From contig CAJNDS010002714.1 in the NCBI GenBank assembly GCA_905221605.1, positions 127,716 to 191,715 of the forward strand: 64,000 bases of DNA, written 5' to 3'. Position 1 is the first letter of the stretch, and the number at the start of each line of letters is the position of its first letter. This stretch comes from Symbiodinium natans. Taxonomy: Eukaryota; Sar; Dinophyceae; Suessiales; Symbiodiniaceae. The notes below the pieces were generated by a model, which worked only from the letters and a program-made list of their open reading frames with translations, had not been told where the DNA came from and did no database searches. Positions 32,498 through 42,519 of the stretch are shown one piece after another. The translations under genes were made by a program, and so were the position numbers.

Positions 32498-32563
32498 GTG
32501 ATGATGGCTTGGGGCAACCAAAGCTGTGGGCGTCTGGGCCTCCAGGAGAAGAAGATGGAGAAG
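32498..32563 (+). CDS. Exon, last clear RCC1 blade half
   Basis: CCAG|G acceptor and AAG|GT donor; 22 codons, VMMAWGNQSCGRLGLQE then KKMEK. Phase 0 both ends, continuing directly into the next exon. Confidence 0.85.
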
Positions 32564-32820
32564 GTGCATTTGGACTCTTAGACTCTTAGAGACCTCAGCC
32601 TCCATCCTCCTCCATAGCTTAGTCATGGAGCCTTGGCATGGTACTCGTGTCCAAAGATTTGGAGAGCCAAAATCAGCATCTCAAAAAGCCCAGCAGCAGA
32701 GGCTCAGCTTTGCCAACTTTGGGTTGTCGCAACAACGAGGGTTTCTGAGCAAGATGCCCAGATTTCCGCTGTTTTTTCCAAACTGGAAGCTTCTTCCAGA
32801 CTGCGAAAGTAGCCAAGAAG

Positions 32821-32920
32821 GTGATCTTCAAGCCACGGGTCGTCCGAGCAGAGTGGGCCTCCATCGAGGCCCTGGGCGGCACGGAGGCCGAAGAGGAAGG
32901 AGGTGCCCCAGCGGCCAAAG
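32821..32920 (+). CDS. Exon, end of propeller and acidic linker
   Basis: GAAG|G acceptor and AAAG|GT donor. VIFKPRVVRAEWASIEALGG then TEAEEEGGAPAAK. The leftover G joins GA of the next exon. Confidence 0.8.
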
Positions 32921-33043
32921 GTCAAGACTCTGAGAGCCAGTGTAAGCCATGTTGGACTTTTGGCAAATGTGTCTCCACGGTTTCTGATTGCTTGGGGTTC
33001 TGGCCTTGAGCACGACCTCCCGAAGCCCCGCTCGCAGCTTCAG

Positions 33044-33105
33044 GAGACAAGAAGAAGGTGACGGCAGCAGCGCTGGCCACGTTGGGTGACGACTCGATCT
33101 CGAAG
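33044..33105 (+). CDS. Exon, Lys-rich linker
   Basis: TTCAG|G acceptor; DKKKVTAAALATLGDDSISK. GA donor in phase 0. Confidence 0.7.
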
Positions 33106-33279
33106 GATCGCATGGGTTGTTCGTCCCTGTTGCGGATTGCAGCCATGGCAAGCAGAACTGAGGCCGCACGCCGCACGCCGCACGCCCCATAAAGCCCTGA
33201 AGCGCTAATGGGCTCTCCTCATCTAATCCATCCGAAGCCTTGGAGTGATGAGTGCTGGTCCACTGGTGTAGCTCGACAG

Positions 33280-33330
33280 GATATCAACGAGAGTGTCATC
33301 AGCGAGGGCTCCTCTGTGAATTTCGACGAG
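33280..33330 (+). CDS. Exon, 17 codons
   Basis: ACAG|G acceptor, GAG|GC donor. DINESVISEGSSVNFDE, acidic. Phase 0 both ends. Confidence 0.6.
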
Positions 33331-34678
33331 GCGCCTGCGTGCGGGGTGCCATGCTTTGTCGGGTTTACACAGGGGCTTCGGGCTTGCCAAAGAGAGGCGG
33401 CTTCGAACCAGAGCCCTCCGCAAAAGCCCTGACCAAAGTCGTGAACCCCGGGGCATATTTTCGAGTACACGTCCTCGCTCCCCATGTCGTGCCCGCGCTT
33501 AGCATGCAGGGGGAAGCCGGCGAGATGAGTACGAAAGCCAATCTTCTCCATGCGTTCACCTCAGGCCTGTGGCATGGTGGCTTTGGGCTGAGCGATGCTA
33601 GTTCGGCAGTTCAACTGTTGCACAAAAGGAGTTCAGGCCAAATCAGAATGAAAATCTAGGAGCGTCAACGGCCCGGGCTCAGTGACCCAGTGTTTTGCAA
33701 TATGACGCTGATTGCCGAGCGGTGAGGACAGAAGGTCCAGCGCTTCTCGACGATGCAGACACTCGGATGTGTGAGTTCAGTTTAGGGGCTGTTGCAAATG
33801 GACAGGGATGCGGCAGTTCTTGCTGGTTCATGCGGGCTACGAGTGTGTGTTGTGTCAATGCCCATTTCGGCGCCTGTATGTGCGATCGGCTACTTGGATC
33901 GAATGTCCAAAATGCCATGACGGTTCCGTAACAGTCCCAACTCAGGACCATGTTGAAAGAGGAGCCGGACAGCAACAAGATGGGTGACCTGGCCTGACGT
34001 CCCAGCTCGAGGTGTTATTGGTTTGACGGGTGAGTGGTTGCATGACATGCCTGCGAGGAAGCCGTTGGGCCCACAAAAAACAGGTTCCGAGATGTTCCGA
34101 GGTGGAAGGTCTTGTCACGGCTTCATGTCATTAAACCACACAGCGCCCTGTAAACGTCGCGATTGCTGTGAGCCAGCAGCAAACAACTCACAAAAAATCG
34201 GTTTCACAAAGGCTCGTTTGGAGCTCTGGAACTCTGATGAGCTTTAGTTGGAAGATACGTGGTGCTTGCTGTGCGAAAGCCATTTTCTCTGGTGCCCCTT
34301 GGCACTGTGCCAAAAGTCTGTGCTCTTTTGTGCCAGCGCCCACGATTCTACGGCCACGGGTTACATGAGTTACATGAGGCTGGCGGGATCTGCAGGTGTG
34401 GCATGAACGTTCACTCGGCTTGGATGTGTGTGTGTGTGTGTGTGTTCTTGCATCTTGGCGTGCTTGCCTAAGGCAGTCTACACAAGCACGAGAAGGACTT
34501 GCTTGCTGTATGCAGTGATTCAACTTGACAGTGGCCTGCGCTCCGCAAGACCTTAGCCCCACCCCAAATCGTGAAGGCAATGTGTTTGGCAGTCAAAACC
34601 CCACATACACAAGTCCAGGTGCGCCAAGATGTCTTTTGAGACTCCCTTCTTACTAGAGATGTCCCCAGTTCCACCCAG

Positions 34679-34759
34679 GAGCTCAAGAAGACGGTCGTCA
34701 GCGCCGTGCAAGACCTGGTGACAGTGACGGAGAAAGAAAGACGCGTGGCCATGTTCCAG
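34679..34759 (+). CDS. Exon, helical
   Basis: CCCAG|G acceptor and CAG|GC donor; 27 codons, ELKKTVVSAVQDLVTVTEKE then RRVAMFQ. Amphipathic, probably coiled coil. Confidence 0.7.
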
Positions 34760-35000
34760 GCGGCACGGTGCCCGTTGCATGGTGTTGTTGAGGCTTTTGG
34801 GCTTGGGGTTTCCTCCCCCAACCTCTTCCACTAACTAATAGGGTCTCTATCCCTCGGCTCAGCCAGATTACGGTGGGCTCTGATGGGGTGCCTGTGCTCC
34901 AGCATCTTCCGCTGTGTCAGCACCGACGCCCAAATCCAAGAGCCTTCAACCGCAACAAAAACTGTCCAGGCCCAGAACATAGAAACCTCGGCTTGAGCAG

Positions 35001-35060
35001 GAGCGCGTGCAAAAGGGCATCGACTACCTCAATGGAGTCCTGCAGGGTCCCGTTCCCCAC
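35001..35060 (+). CDS. Exon, helical
   Basis: GCAG|G acceptor; ERVQKGIDYLNGVLQ then GPVPH; the frame stays open to about 35100. Phase 0 with the preceding exon. Confidence 0.65.
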
Positions 35061-35234
35061 GAGCGGGAGAGAGACGGACGCCCAGACTTCAAAGGAGTTT
35101 TTTCTTTGGGACTCTGGGACTCTGGGTGATGTGTTGACACAAGATTGACATGCTTCAGCAGGAAACGGAACTTGTGTTGACACGCTTTGGACTGAAAAAC
35201 GAGAGCGCAAAGCTTTGTTGACAATTTGGAGATA

Positions 35235-35279
35235 TGGAGGAGAGAGAGAGGAGAAAGAGACAGAGAGAGAGAGAGAGAA
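35235..35279. repeat. (GA)n microsatellite
   Basis: Imperfect AGAGAG run in an intron. Confidence 0.95.
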
Positions 35280-35935
35280 CGAAAGTTTTGTCTCAGTTTG
35301 TCTGCTTCCTCGCGCGTGTCCTCCATGTTTCCTCATATCCTGTTGCTCTCGGCTCCAAGCCCCCCTAAGATTAGTATGAAACGTGTGAGACCGTGTGAGA
35401 CGTTTCTCTCTGAGTTCTCCTGGTGAGACTCTTCCTAAAGAGGCCCCAAATTCTCTGATCCAAGCAAGATTTTGGGATGCCTAGTGTGTGTGTGTGTGCT
35501 CGTTGCTGAAGCTTCAAGTGTTCGCCTTGACAAGGACTGGATGCGTCCTTGATGCAGAAGCTTCCTGCGTACCAGGAGCTTATGACCAGAAACCCCGAAG
35601 CTCGAAAATCAAACCCCGAAATCCCAAACCCCAAGCCCTGGATTCAGGTTCACGCCAGTTCATGCCACCCTTTCAGATGCCAGATTGAACCCTAAAACTC
35701 GACTGCGTCGGATCACCACGTCGGACCTGTGGCCCTGGTCCGAAGGAGCTCTTCTCGGTGCTCCAGCTACAGGCAGCCTTCGAGCTTCCCCCATGGGTCT
35801 GTGGATTTTTTCTCGGCTGGCTGCTGGCTTTGAAGTTTGAAAGAAATGCAGACACCCTCTCTCCCGAACAAGAGATTTCGTGACATGAAGCGATGGAAGC
35901 GATAATCTCTAAATCAAGAATCTTTCCACCGACAG

Positions 35936-35989
35936 GTCAGCTACTTGGCAACCTTGTCCATGACAATCAAGGATGAAGAAGCTGCAGAG
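35936..35989 (+). CDS. Exon, 18 codons
   Basis: ACAG|G acceptor and GAG|GC donor. VSYLATLSMTIKDEEAAE. Confidence 0.6.
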
Positions 35990-36319
35990 GCCGGAGTGCT
36001 GTGGGGACATTCGATGCCGATAGACTCCGATAGACATGGCAGATTCAGAATCGACCGCAGTGGGCGTTTGTGTCTGGAAGGTCTTCGTGAAAGTCGTGTG
36101 CGCTATCTTCGCCGATCTCTACGATGACCGCATTCGCAACCTGTGGCCTGCCCGTTTGTGTATAGGGGCCTTTTGTGTGTGGAAGGAGACGTAAGGTGAA
36201 ATCAACCTTCAGGCTTCTGACGCAAGCTACGAAGGAGGGGGGGCTGTGAAGCGGTAGTGAATGTATTGCAGCTAGGGACATGGACCATGACAGCTTCACC
36301 CTGATAAAAAGAGCCCCAG

Positions 36320-36427
36320 GTTTGTGCTGCTGATGCAGATGATGGTCTTCAAGGAGCTCGAGCAGGTGCCTGTGTCACCGAGGTGAATCAGCAGGTGAAC
36401 CACCAGGCGAAGGTGGTTTGTGAAGAG
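36320..36427 (+). CDS. Exon, 36 codons
   Basis: CCCAG|G acceptor and GAG|GT donor. The second half reads VTEVNQQVNHQAKVVCEE, likely helical. The first half is less convincing. Confidence 0.5.
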
Positions 36428-37073
36428 GTTTCCCGTGTTCAGAACCTGAGACCCGGAGACCCTGCGCAATTCCCAAGACCCGGGGATTCAAACGGGTCTC
36501 TCGGCTCAGTCGAAGCACATCGATGACGTCTTCTTGTCCACAAGTCGCTTGCTCCAACAGCAGGTCGCAGGCGCTCGTCTTTTTGGGTCTTACAGTGGAA
36601 TGTAAGAAAAGATACCTTTGCGGACGACCTGAACAGACACTGGCTCTGATAGCGAAACGGCCCAAATACGGGTGCTGGTGAATGGAACAATGACAAGGTG
36701 TGGCTTGGGCCCACGTGCATCACCAGAAAACCAACAAAGAGCGATGCTGCAGGGTGTCTTCCCAGGCCGTACGTTCAAGCTCTTCTCCTTCTTCGCATTG
36801 CATGAGGTGCCCATGGCCTGGCATTATGTGAGACCTTCTGCATGTCAAGGTCCAGTGACTCAGGTGTTGGGATCAAGCCTTTGATTGTTGATTCTTGCGG
36901 CGCCTTGCTGTCTCCCGAACCTCCTCGCCCAAGAGACGCAAGAGACTCTTAAGAAAACCGAAAGCCAAGGGAACAAGCCCAGGTGCACTTCGATTCCGTC
37001 GTTCAGCCGCTTATGGACTTTGGGAGACGGGGGGGGGTGTATTCAGATGTATTCGGGTTCAAGATCTTTGGAG

Positions 37074-37103
37074 GTTGAGGAAGAAGCGAACGTGTGTCGT
37101 GAA
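37074..37103 (+). CDS. Possible small exon, acidic
   Basis: GGAG|G acceptor; VEEEANVCRE with a GA donor. Weak because it is so short. Confidence 0.25.
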
Positions 37104-38058
37104 GAAGGATTCAGGGGCTTTGAAGTGTTTTGGAACTTGCATGGGGAGGTTTGCCTTTGGCTGCCAAGGCTGCCAAGGCCTAATGAGCCGGGCCTTTGCT
37201 CTGCTAAAAGGCCTTTCTTTGCCCCCCCTCGCATTGAAATGCTTCAGAGTTCCTCGCAAACAGCAGTACATGGACATAACTTTTCACCTGAGGACGGTGG
37301 CTAGAACAGAGCTCTGTAAGAGCTTTGTAGCTGAAGTACACAGGCAAATGCTCCAAGCAGATCAACAGATCACTTACATGTTCTGCCTGCCTTGACCTAG
37401 GAGCTGTACATTCGGCTGTCAAAAGTCTCTTATGGTTCTTGGTCCCACACACAAAGGCGTAGCGTGCTGCGATGATGTTCCGTGAGTATTTCTTGGTGCA
37501 CGGAACAAAGTTAGCTTGACATCTGCAGCAGGATTGCCATCGCATGGACGAGCAGAACCAGCCTGTGACTGTCATGGGTATGGTTACGTACAAGACGCCG
37601 CTTGGCGAAAGCTTGGCGAAACCTCAGTGTGAAGAGTGAAATCGTTTTGGCGCAGTGCGAACCTCGTCTTGCAGGATGCTCAAAGTTCCCAAACCTCGAT
37701 CTCTAAGACCCCGAAACACAGAGCGGGAGGAGCAGAGGATCAGGGGCAACGGGAGCCACGCTAGCAACCGGACATGGGACTACTTTTCTTGGTCGTGCTG
37801 TCAAGCTTTGGTGCAGTAGTAAAGTCGTGACGACCATCCCAAGATGCCAGGCTCGAGCGCGGGCAGACCTGGTCTTTGGACTTCAATGACTACTTGTCTC
37901 TTGGTCGCTTTGAGCTTGTCTGGGTTACTTCAAGTTTCTCCTCTTCAAAGCGAGTAGACGGACGAACGGTGTCGAAGCGCATCTTCTCGCTTTGGTGGGC
38001 GATGGGGTTCATGAACGCATGAACCACCCCTCCTTCCGTAAGTTGCCTGACCCCAGAG

Positions 38059-38142
38059 GAAGTCTCCGAGCATAGCTGCCAAGCTGAAGGTGGCTCGGAT
38101 GATGTGGAAACGTCTTTAGACCAGGGATTCGATGGGCTCGGA
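38059..38142 (+). CDS. Possible exon, acidic
   Basis: AGAG|G acceptor; EVSEHSCQAEGGSDDVETSL then DQGFDG. A minus-strand frame over the same bases is also open and protein-like, so the strand is not certain. Confidence 0.3.
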
Positions 38143-38344
38143 GGAGTTGGGATCTTCGTGTCGAGGAACAAAACTGGCAGGGGCCCTGAGACGTTTGAGG
38201 GTTCTGGTGGCTTCGGAGCTTTAGCAGGCACGGCGACAATCACCATGAGAGCCCGTCATCACCCTTCCGGAGAAGCTCGAAACATTTTTTGTTGCCAGCC
38301 GTACGCCCTAGACCTTACAAGGTTTTGCCTCTTGAAACTTGCAG

Positions 38345-38407
38345 GAGCAGGCCGCTCAGGAGCTCAGAGCCGATTTTACGAAGGAGCTCAGGGAGCTTCT
38401 CCGGAAG
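38345..38407 (+). CDS. Exon, coiled coil
   Basis: TTGCAG|G acceptor and AAG|GT donor; 21 codons, EQAAQELRADFTKELREL then LRK. Strong heptad character. Confidence 0.75.
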
Positions 38408-38416
38408 GTTGAGATG

Positions 38417-38458
38417 TTGAGAGGCAGTTGGAGGCAGTTGAGAGGCAGTTGAGAGGCA
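38417..38458. repeat. 11-base minisatellite (about 4 units)
   Basis: Repeats of GTTGAGAGGCA, one shortened by a base, immediately after an exon. Confidence 0.9.
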
Positions 38459-38529
38459 TTTGTTGCCGGCAAGGAGTCCACAAGTCCACTTCGCCATCTG
38501 TTCTGACTCCGTTCTAAACCTTGTCACAG

Positions 38530-38559
38530 GAGCTCGAGGCCTTCTATGACTTCTTCAAG
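38530..38559 (+). CDS. Micro-exon, 10 codons
   Basis: CACAG|G acceptor and AAG|GT donor. ELEAFYDFFK, phase 0 both ends. Confidence 0.65.
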
Positions 38560-39605
38560 GTGGATGTGACTCGGCCTTGTGGTGTCAGGAGCGGCCTAAG
38601 GGCCGAAGGCATCAACTGAAAGGGCAGCTTTCTTTTTCCTCGGAGATTGAACGATGGTGATTTCCATGCTTAGTTTAGCTTGGCGTTTCAAGCTCGGACG
38701 TGCAGTGGGAGCCGGGATCCTCCGCGTAGCAGGGGATACGTAGGCGGAGACGAGACAGCAACGCACTTTGAGACCAGGCTGGCAGCCGAAGGGTCCTGGC
38801 TTTCGTGAACGCAGCTTCCCTACGTCTTCTCTAAGTCGAACAAATCTCCCCTGAACCACGGCTGTCAACTGCACTTTGATTGTCCGAGGTCGTGTCTGCC
38901 ATCTCAAGGCTGTACTTGCCCTCCAGCTTTTGGTCCTTCTTTGCATTCTGCCGGGAGACCATCAAGGAGCCTCGGTTCAGACCTGTATGGTCAATCTGCT
39001 GTTCAATATCGGCATAAGCACCCCAGATCAACCATCCAGAAGGCCAGCAAATCCACACAGATTCCAGCGAAGTTCGGTAGCTCGCGGGTTTGATGAGTTT
39101 TAAGCGCTCAGGTTTTTGTAATGATTTGTACTGTCGCCGACAGCTTCAGAGCAGTTTCAGTTGCAGGAGACTTAAATCTACAGTGCTCTCTGAAAGTTGA
39201 GCTTGGGGTTATAGGTTTGCGGCAGTAAATCGCGCACCCCCCTCCGCAAGTTCATCTGAACACGGACCCGGACTTACCGACCCTAGCCCGAATCTGCACT
39301 TGCCCGGCTGATTCACATGAAATTGTCAGGAGTTTCAGCTTGTCGGCAATGAGGCTCAGCGACATCGGACCCTCAAAAGCTGTCTTCTTTTCAGCCCTCT
39401 GAACTCACCTCTTAAGGTCCCAGAAGTTGCAACTCGTAGTCATGCGGCGCTGGCAGCTTCTGGAACTCCACAATCTGGGGAGAAGTCCGAAATTTCACTT
39501 TGCACGAGTTCCCCTGCCTTCTGCGAGGGCTTGTCACGGTCCCCCCCCCCCTTCCACTTCGTCCCTGCCCGCTACAGCCAAAACAAGTGCCCGAATGCTG
39601 GGCAG

Positions 39606-39641
39606 GAAGATGAGGCGGGCACAGAGGCCGCTGAACTGAGG
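39606..39641 (+). CDS. Possible small exon
   Basis: GCAG|G acceptor; EDEAGTEAAEL. The donor is uncertain. Confidence 0.35.
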
Positions 39642-39822
39642 ATAAACCGGCGTAAGGCTTTCGAGTGCGAGGGTTCTGTTCTGAGTCCGAGTCTCATGCT
39701 TTTTGATTGGGCGTACCAACGACCCGTCAGTGTCTTCAGATTTGGGCATTCGACACCATTCGGCGCCCTGCAATGCTCAAGTTTCAGCCTTCAAGCATGG
39801 GGCATGGGGGTTTTCTTTACAG

Positions 39823-39873
39823 GTGGAGCTGCAGATGTGCGAGCCTCTCTTCCGCCTGCTCATCAGCGGGATT
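39823..39873 (+). CDS. Exon, 17 codons
   Basis: TACAG|G acceptor; VELQMCEPLFRLLISGI with a GC donor; the frame continues GGPGMTS if a later donor is used. Confidence 0.65.
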
Positions 39874-40175
39874 GCTGGGGGCCCTGGGATGACATCAGGG
39901 GTCTCAATCCGGGCTGTGCTTTGGGTTTGATTGCCGCAGAAACAGAGATCGAGTGACACTCATTGGCGTGATCGGAGGAAACTAAGCGAGTAGTACCTTG
40001 TTCCCAGGAGGCAGGATTCAGAATTTCCAGGCTCCGTATGAACCCCAAGGAACAGACGGGAACCGGTCAAGTCTTGGACTGCTTTGGACATGTTTCACTT
40101 CAACAGGTGTTGCAGGCCTCCTGCAGGTAGACGTTTTGACATGTTTTGACCTTGCAAACACCTGCCCTGTTGCAG

Positions 40176-40220
40176 ATTCTGCCCGTGCTCAGCCAGCCAA
40201 AGAAGTACGGCGGGCGGGAG
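40176..40220 (+). CDS. Exon, 15 codons
   Basis: TTGCAG acceptor followed by A; ILPVLSQPKKYGGRE; GC donor in phase 0. Confidence 0.55.
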
Positions 40221-40504
40221 GCGTGCCGGAGTGTTGTTGTACTTGGCCTTTGGGGCCTTTTTTGGGATAAGGGCTCCAAATCCCGAATAACAAACTCAAA
40301 CCTATCAGGCCCTAAGAAGCCTTGACATTTGGAGCAGCTGCAGGCGTGGAGGCGCCCAACATGCCTGCTAGCCTCTAGCCGCCTAGCCGTCAGAGAAGTA
40401 GCTTATGAAGCGTCCTTTTGCTGAGCCCGAGACCCTGAAAGGCACACTTGTAAGAGACTTTCTCTAATCTTTGACAATCTGAGACATGGCGGGCTCTTCG
40501 CCAG

Positions 40505-40576
40505 GTTGGCTTGCGGCGGTGTGAGAAGAACAACTTCGAGGGGGACGTCCTGTTCAACCTTCGCAGCCTGCTGAAA
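40505..40576 (+). CDS. Exon, 24 codons
   Basis: CCAG|G acceptor and AAA|GT donor. VGLRRCEKNNFEGDVLFN then LRSLLK. Confidence 0.7.
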
Positions 40577-40711
40577 GTCAGAGCATGTGGGAAGTTAAGG
40601 GGGAGGATGCCAGATTAGCTGTGACTGGTTCAAAGGTGCCAAGAGCCCACTCGGCCAGGTGATGCGAATTGAGCCGCGAGACTTCTCATGTGACCATTCC
40701 CAACAGACAAG

Positions 40712-40795
40712 ACATCACCATTGCCAGAGCCAGAGCTGCTGAGCTTCAAGCCTCTTCCCTCTCGACTCCCAGGTACCGTGGTGGAGGCATTCGAG
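40712..40795 (+). CDS. Exon, 28 codons
   Basis: TSPLPEPELLSFKPLPSRLP then GTVVEAFE. CAAG acceptor followed by A; GA donor in phase 0. Confidence 0.65.
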
Positions 40796-40967
40796 GAGAC
40801 ACTTCTGGGTTAGGTGTGCAGTAGTCACCTGTCGATGTCCTCCCCAATCGTACCACGTGCCAGCAAACGACCCACATGTCGGACAGCAGGCAGTAGTTGA
40901 TCCTTGAGCCTCTTATGCACATGCTCTTTCCAAGATTGGTTTGCATGTGTTATCTTGTCTCGCATAG

Positions 40968-41125
40968 GGCTCTGGTCTTCTGAAGGACATGGTCTTGATC
41001 GTCCCCAGTGGAAAGAAGGCGCTGAACAAGATCGGATCCCGACTCAGGCGGGCTGGAAGATTGCTTGGCAACGGTTTTCGTTCCCAGAAGCACTGGATCC
41101 GCTACATGAAACCGGCGGCCAAGGT
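40968..41125 (+). CDS. Exon, basic helical segment
   Basis: ATAG|G acceptor; GSGLLKDMVLIVPSGKKAL then NKIGSRLRRAGRLLG and FRSQKHWIRYMKPAAK. The donor is a consensus GTAAGT at 41126. One of the longest exons of this part. I do not recognise the family. Confidence 0.8.
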
Positions 41126-41302
41126 GTAAGTGTGCAGGATTTTCAATTGTTTGGGTTTGTGAACTGGGGTTCCTTGCGCGCCACTGGGCGGGTGGCCATA
41201 CCACGGCTTAGATCAGGCGGTGAGAAGCATTATGTCAAACAAGCAAGCAGATTAGGAGCTTTTCCTTGACAACCACAACATGAAGCTGTTTCGGAGCTGA
41301 AG

Positions 41303-41381
41303 GCCGGAGATTCTTCGATACATCCTTGAACGGCTCATGACCGGAGCAGATGAGCCCGACACCATGGTCACGGCGCTTGGG
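41303..41381 (+). CDS. Exon, helical
   Basis: GAAG|G acceptor; the first base completes a Val codon. PEILRYILERLMTGADEPDT then MVTALG. GA donor. Confidence 0.7.
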
Positions 41382-41577
41382 GAAGGGATCTTCAGCAGTT
41401 GTTCACATGTTCAGTCGTTTCTTTTTGCTTCCTTCTTGGTGACCATGAGAATCCGAAATCCCGTTCATTTGGGTCGGTTGTCTTGAACCATGATGCCCAT
41501 GAAGCATGAGCCCAAGCCCAAGGGACGCACTAGTAACTAGTAGATCTACGGCATTCGCATGAGTCCGTTCCCACAAG

Positions 41578-41619
41578 GTGCAAACCTTCCTCGCGCACTA
41601 TGACCGCCTGCCGAAGAGA
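41578..41619 (+). CDS. Exon, about 14 codons
   Basis: CAAG|G acceptor; VQTFLAHYDRLPKR. The donor is ambiguous (GA or GC around 41618-41620). Confidence 0.6.
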
Positions 41620-41770
41620 GCTTCGGCTGTCACGTGGAACGGCGTATTACCACCACCCTGTAGCAGCGTCTTCGTGAGAGAGAGCAAGTTGGTATAGTCA
41701 TCGCGAGAGAAAGCAAATTAGTATAGCGTCGCGCGAGTGGGTGTAGATCGCTGACAGGGATCCTTCTGAG

Positions 41771-41904
41771 GTATCTATGTCTCCACCTCCCAGCTCGTGA
41801 TGTTCCAGAACATGATCCTGAGCAATGTCAACAAGATCAGGCCACTTCCCCATGCTTCCCTCCCTCTCCTCAACCTCGCAATGAAGTTCGCCGTGTCGCC
41901 GCAG
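41771..41904 (+). CDS. Exon, helical
   Basis: TGAG|G acceptor; IYVSTSQLVMFQNMILSNVN then KIRPLPHASLPLLNLAMKF. GCAG|GC donor in phase 0. Confidence 0.75.
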
Positions 41905-42081
41905 GCTGACGTCTGGGGACCCGCTGGATGAGGCGCGGCAAAGATGATGAAAGGGAAGGAGAAGACAAAAAGGCTATCTAAATTTTTTGTTGGCTTCTGG
42001 TGGAGCAAGTTGCTCTGCGTGTCTATGTCAGAGCGCTGCAGGGACCTGAAAGCCCACCCAAAAGCCTCTCACATCTCGCAG

Positions 42082-42111
42082 GCGACGAAGAAGATCGGCC
42101 TCTGGTCCGAG
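42082..42111 (+). CDS. Micro-exon, 10 codons
   Basis: CGCAG|G acceptor; ATKKIGLWSE with a GA donor. It could extend to ECR. Confidence 0.5.
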
Positions 42112-42177
42112 GAGTGCCGATGTGTGGCGTCGGTTTTGTTCAATCAGTGCTTGATCTGGTGTTTGTGTCAACTTGAG

Positions 42178-42240
42178 GACCATGTGAAAGAGGCCAAGAG
42201 CAAGGCTGACAAGGGCCTTGAAGTGGCTGTGCTGAAAGCA
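42178..42240 (+). CDS. Exon, Lys/Glu-rich helix
   Basis: TGAG|G acceptor; 21 codons, DHVKEAKSKADKGLEVAVLK then A. GC donor. Confidence 0.65.
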
Positions 42241-42450
42241 GCTGAAGGGTTTAGGTCCGGTCCTAGAGAGGTGTTTGAGGAAAGACCCATAGCCGGAGAG
42301 CGTAAACCCTGAACCCCAAAGCCCAAAACTCTGTATCCATAAGTTCCGTAAGCCTCTAGTTCTGGGACTGCGCAAAAGGCGTCACTCCCATACTTCAGAA
42401 CTCCAAATTTGAGAGATTCCCCGCACATTTCAAAGGGGAAGCAGCCCGAG

Positions 42451-42519
42451 GTTCTTCACCGTGTGGAGATCCAGCACCGCTTCTTCTTCACGGACCCGTT
42501 CGGTCGGCTAGGTACAAGG
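42451..42519 (+). CDS. Exon, 23 codons
   Basis: CGAG|G acceptor and AGG|GT donor. VLHRVEIQHRFFFTDPFG then RLGTR. Phase 0 both ends. Confidence 0.7.

Noticed and set aside
37890-38246. Minus-strand 118-codon frame rich in Pro and Ser
   Set aside because: Opposite an equally open plus frame that has an AG|G acceptor and acidic composition like its neighbours; no support for a separate minus-strand gene.
40968-41904. Faint resemblance of the exons at 40.97-41.9 kb (WIRYMKPA, then IYVSTSQLV) to RasGAP/IQGAP regions
   Set aside because: Only a few residues agree and the Arg finger could not be found; not enough for a family call.
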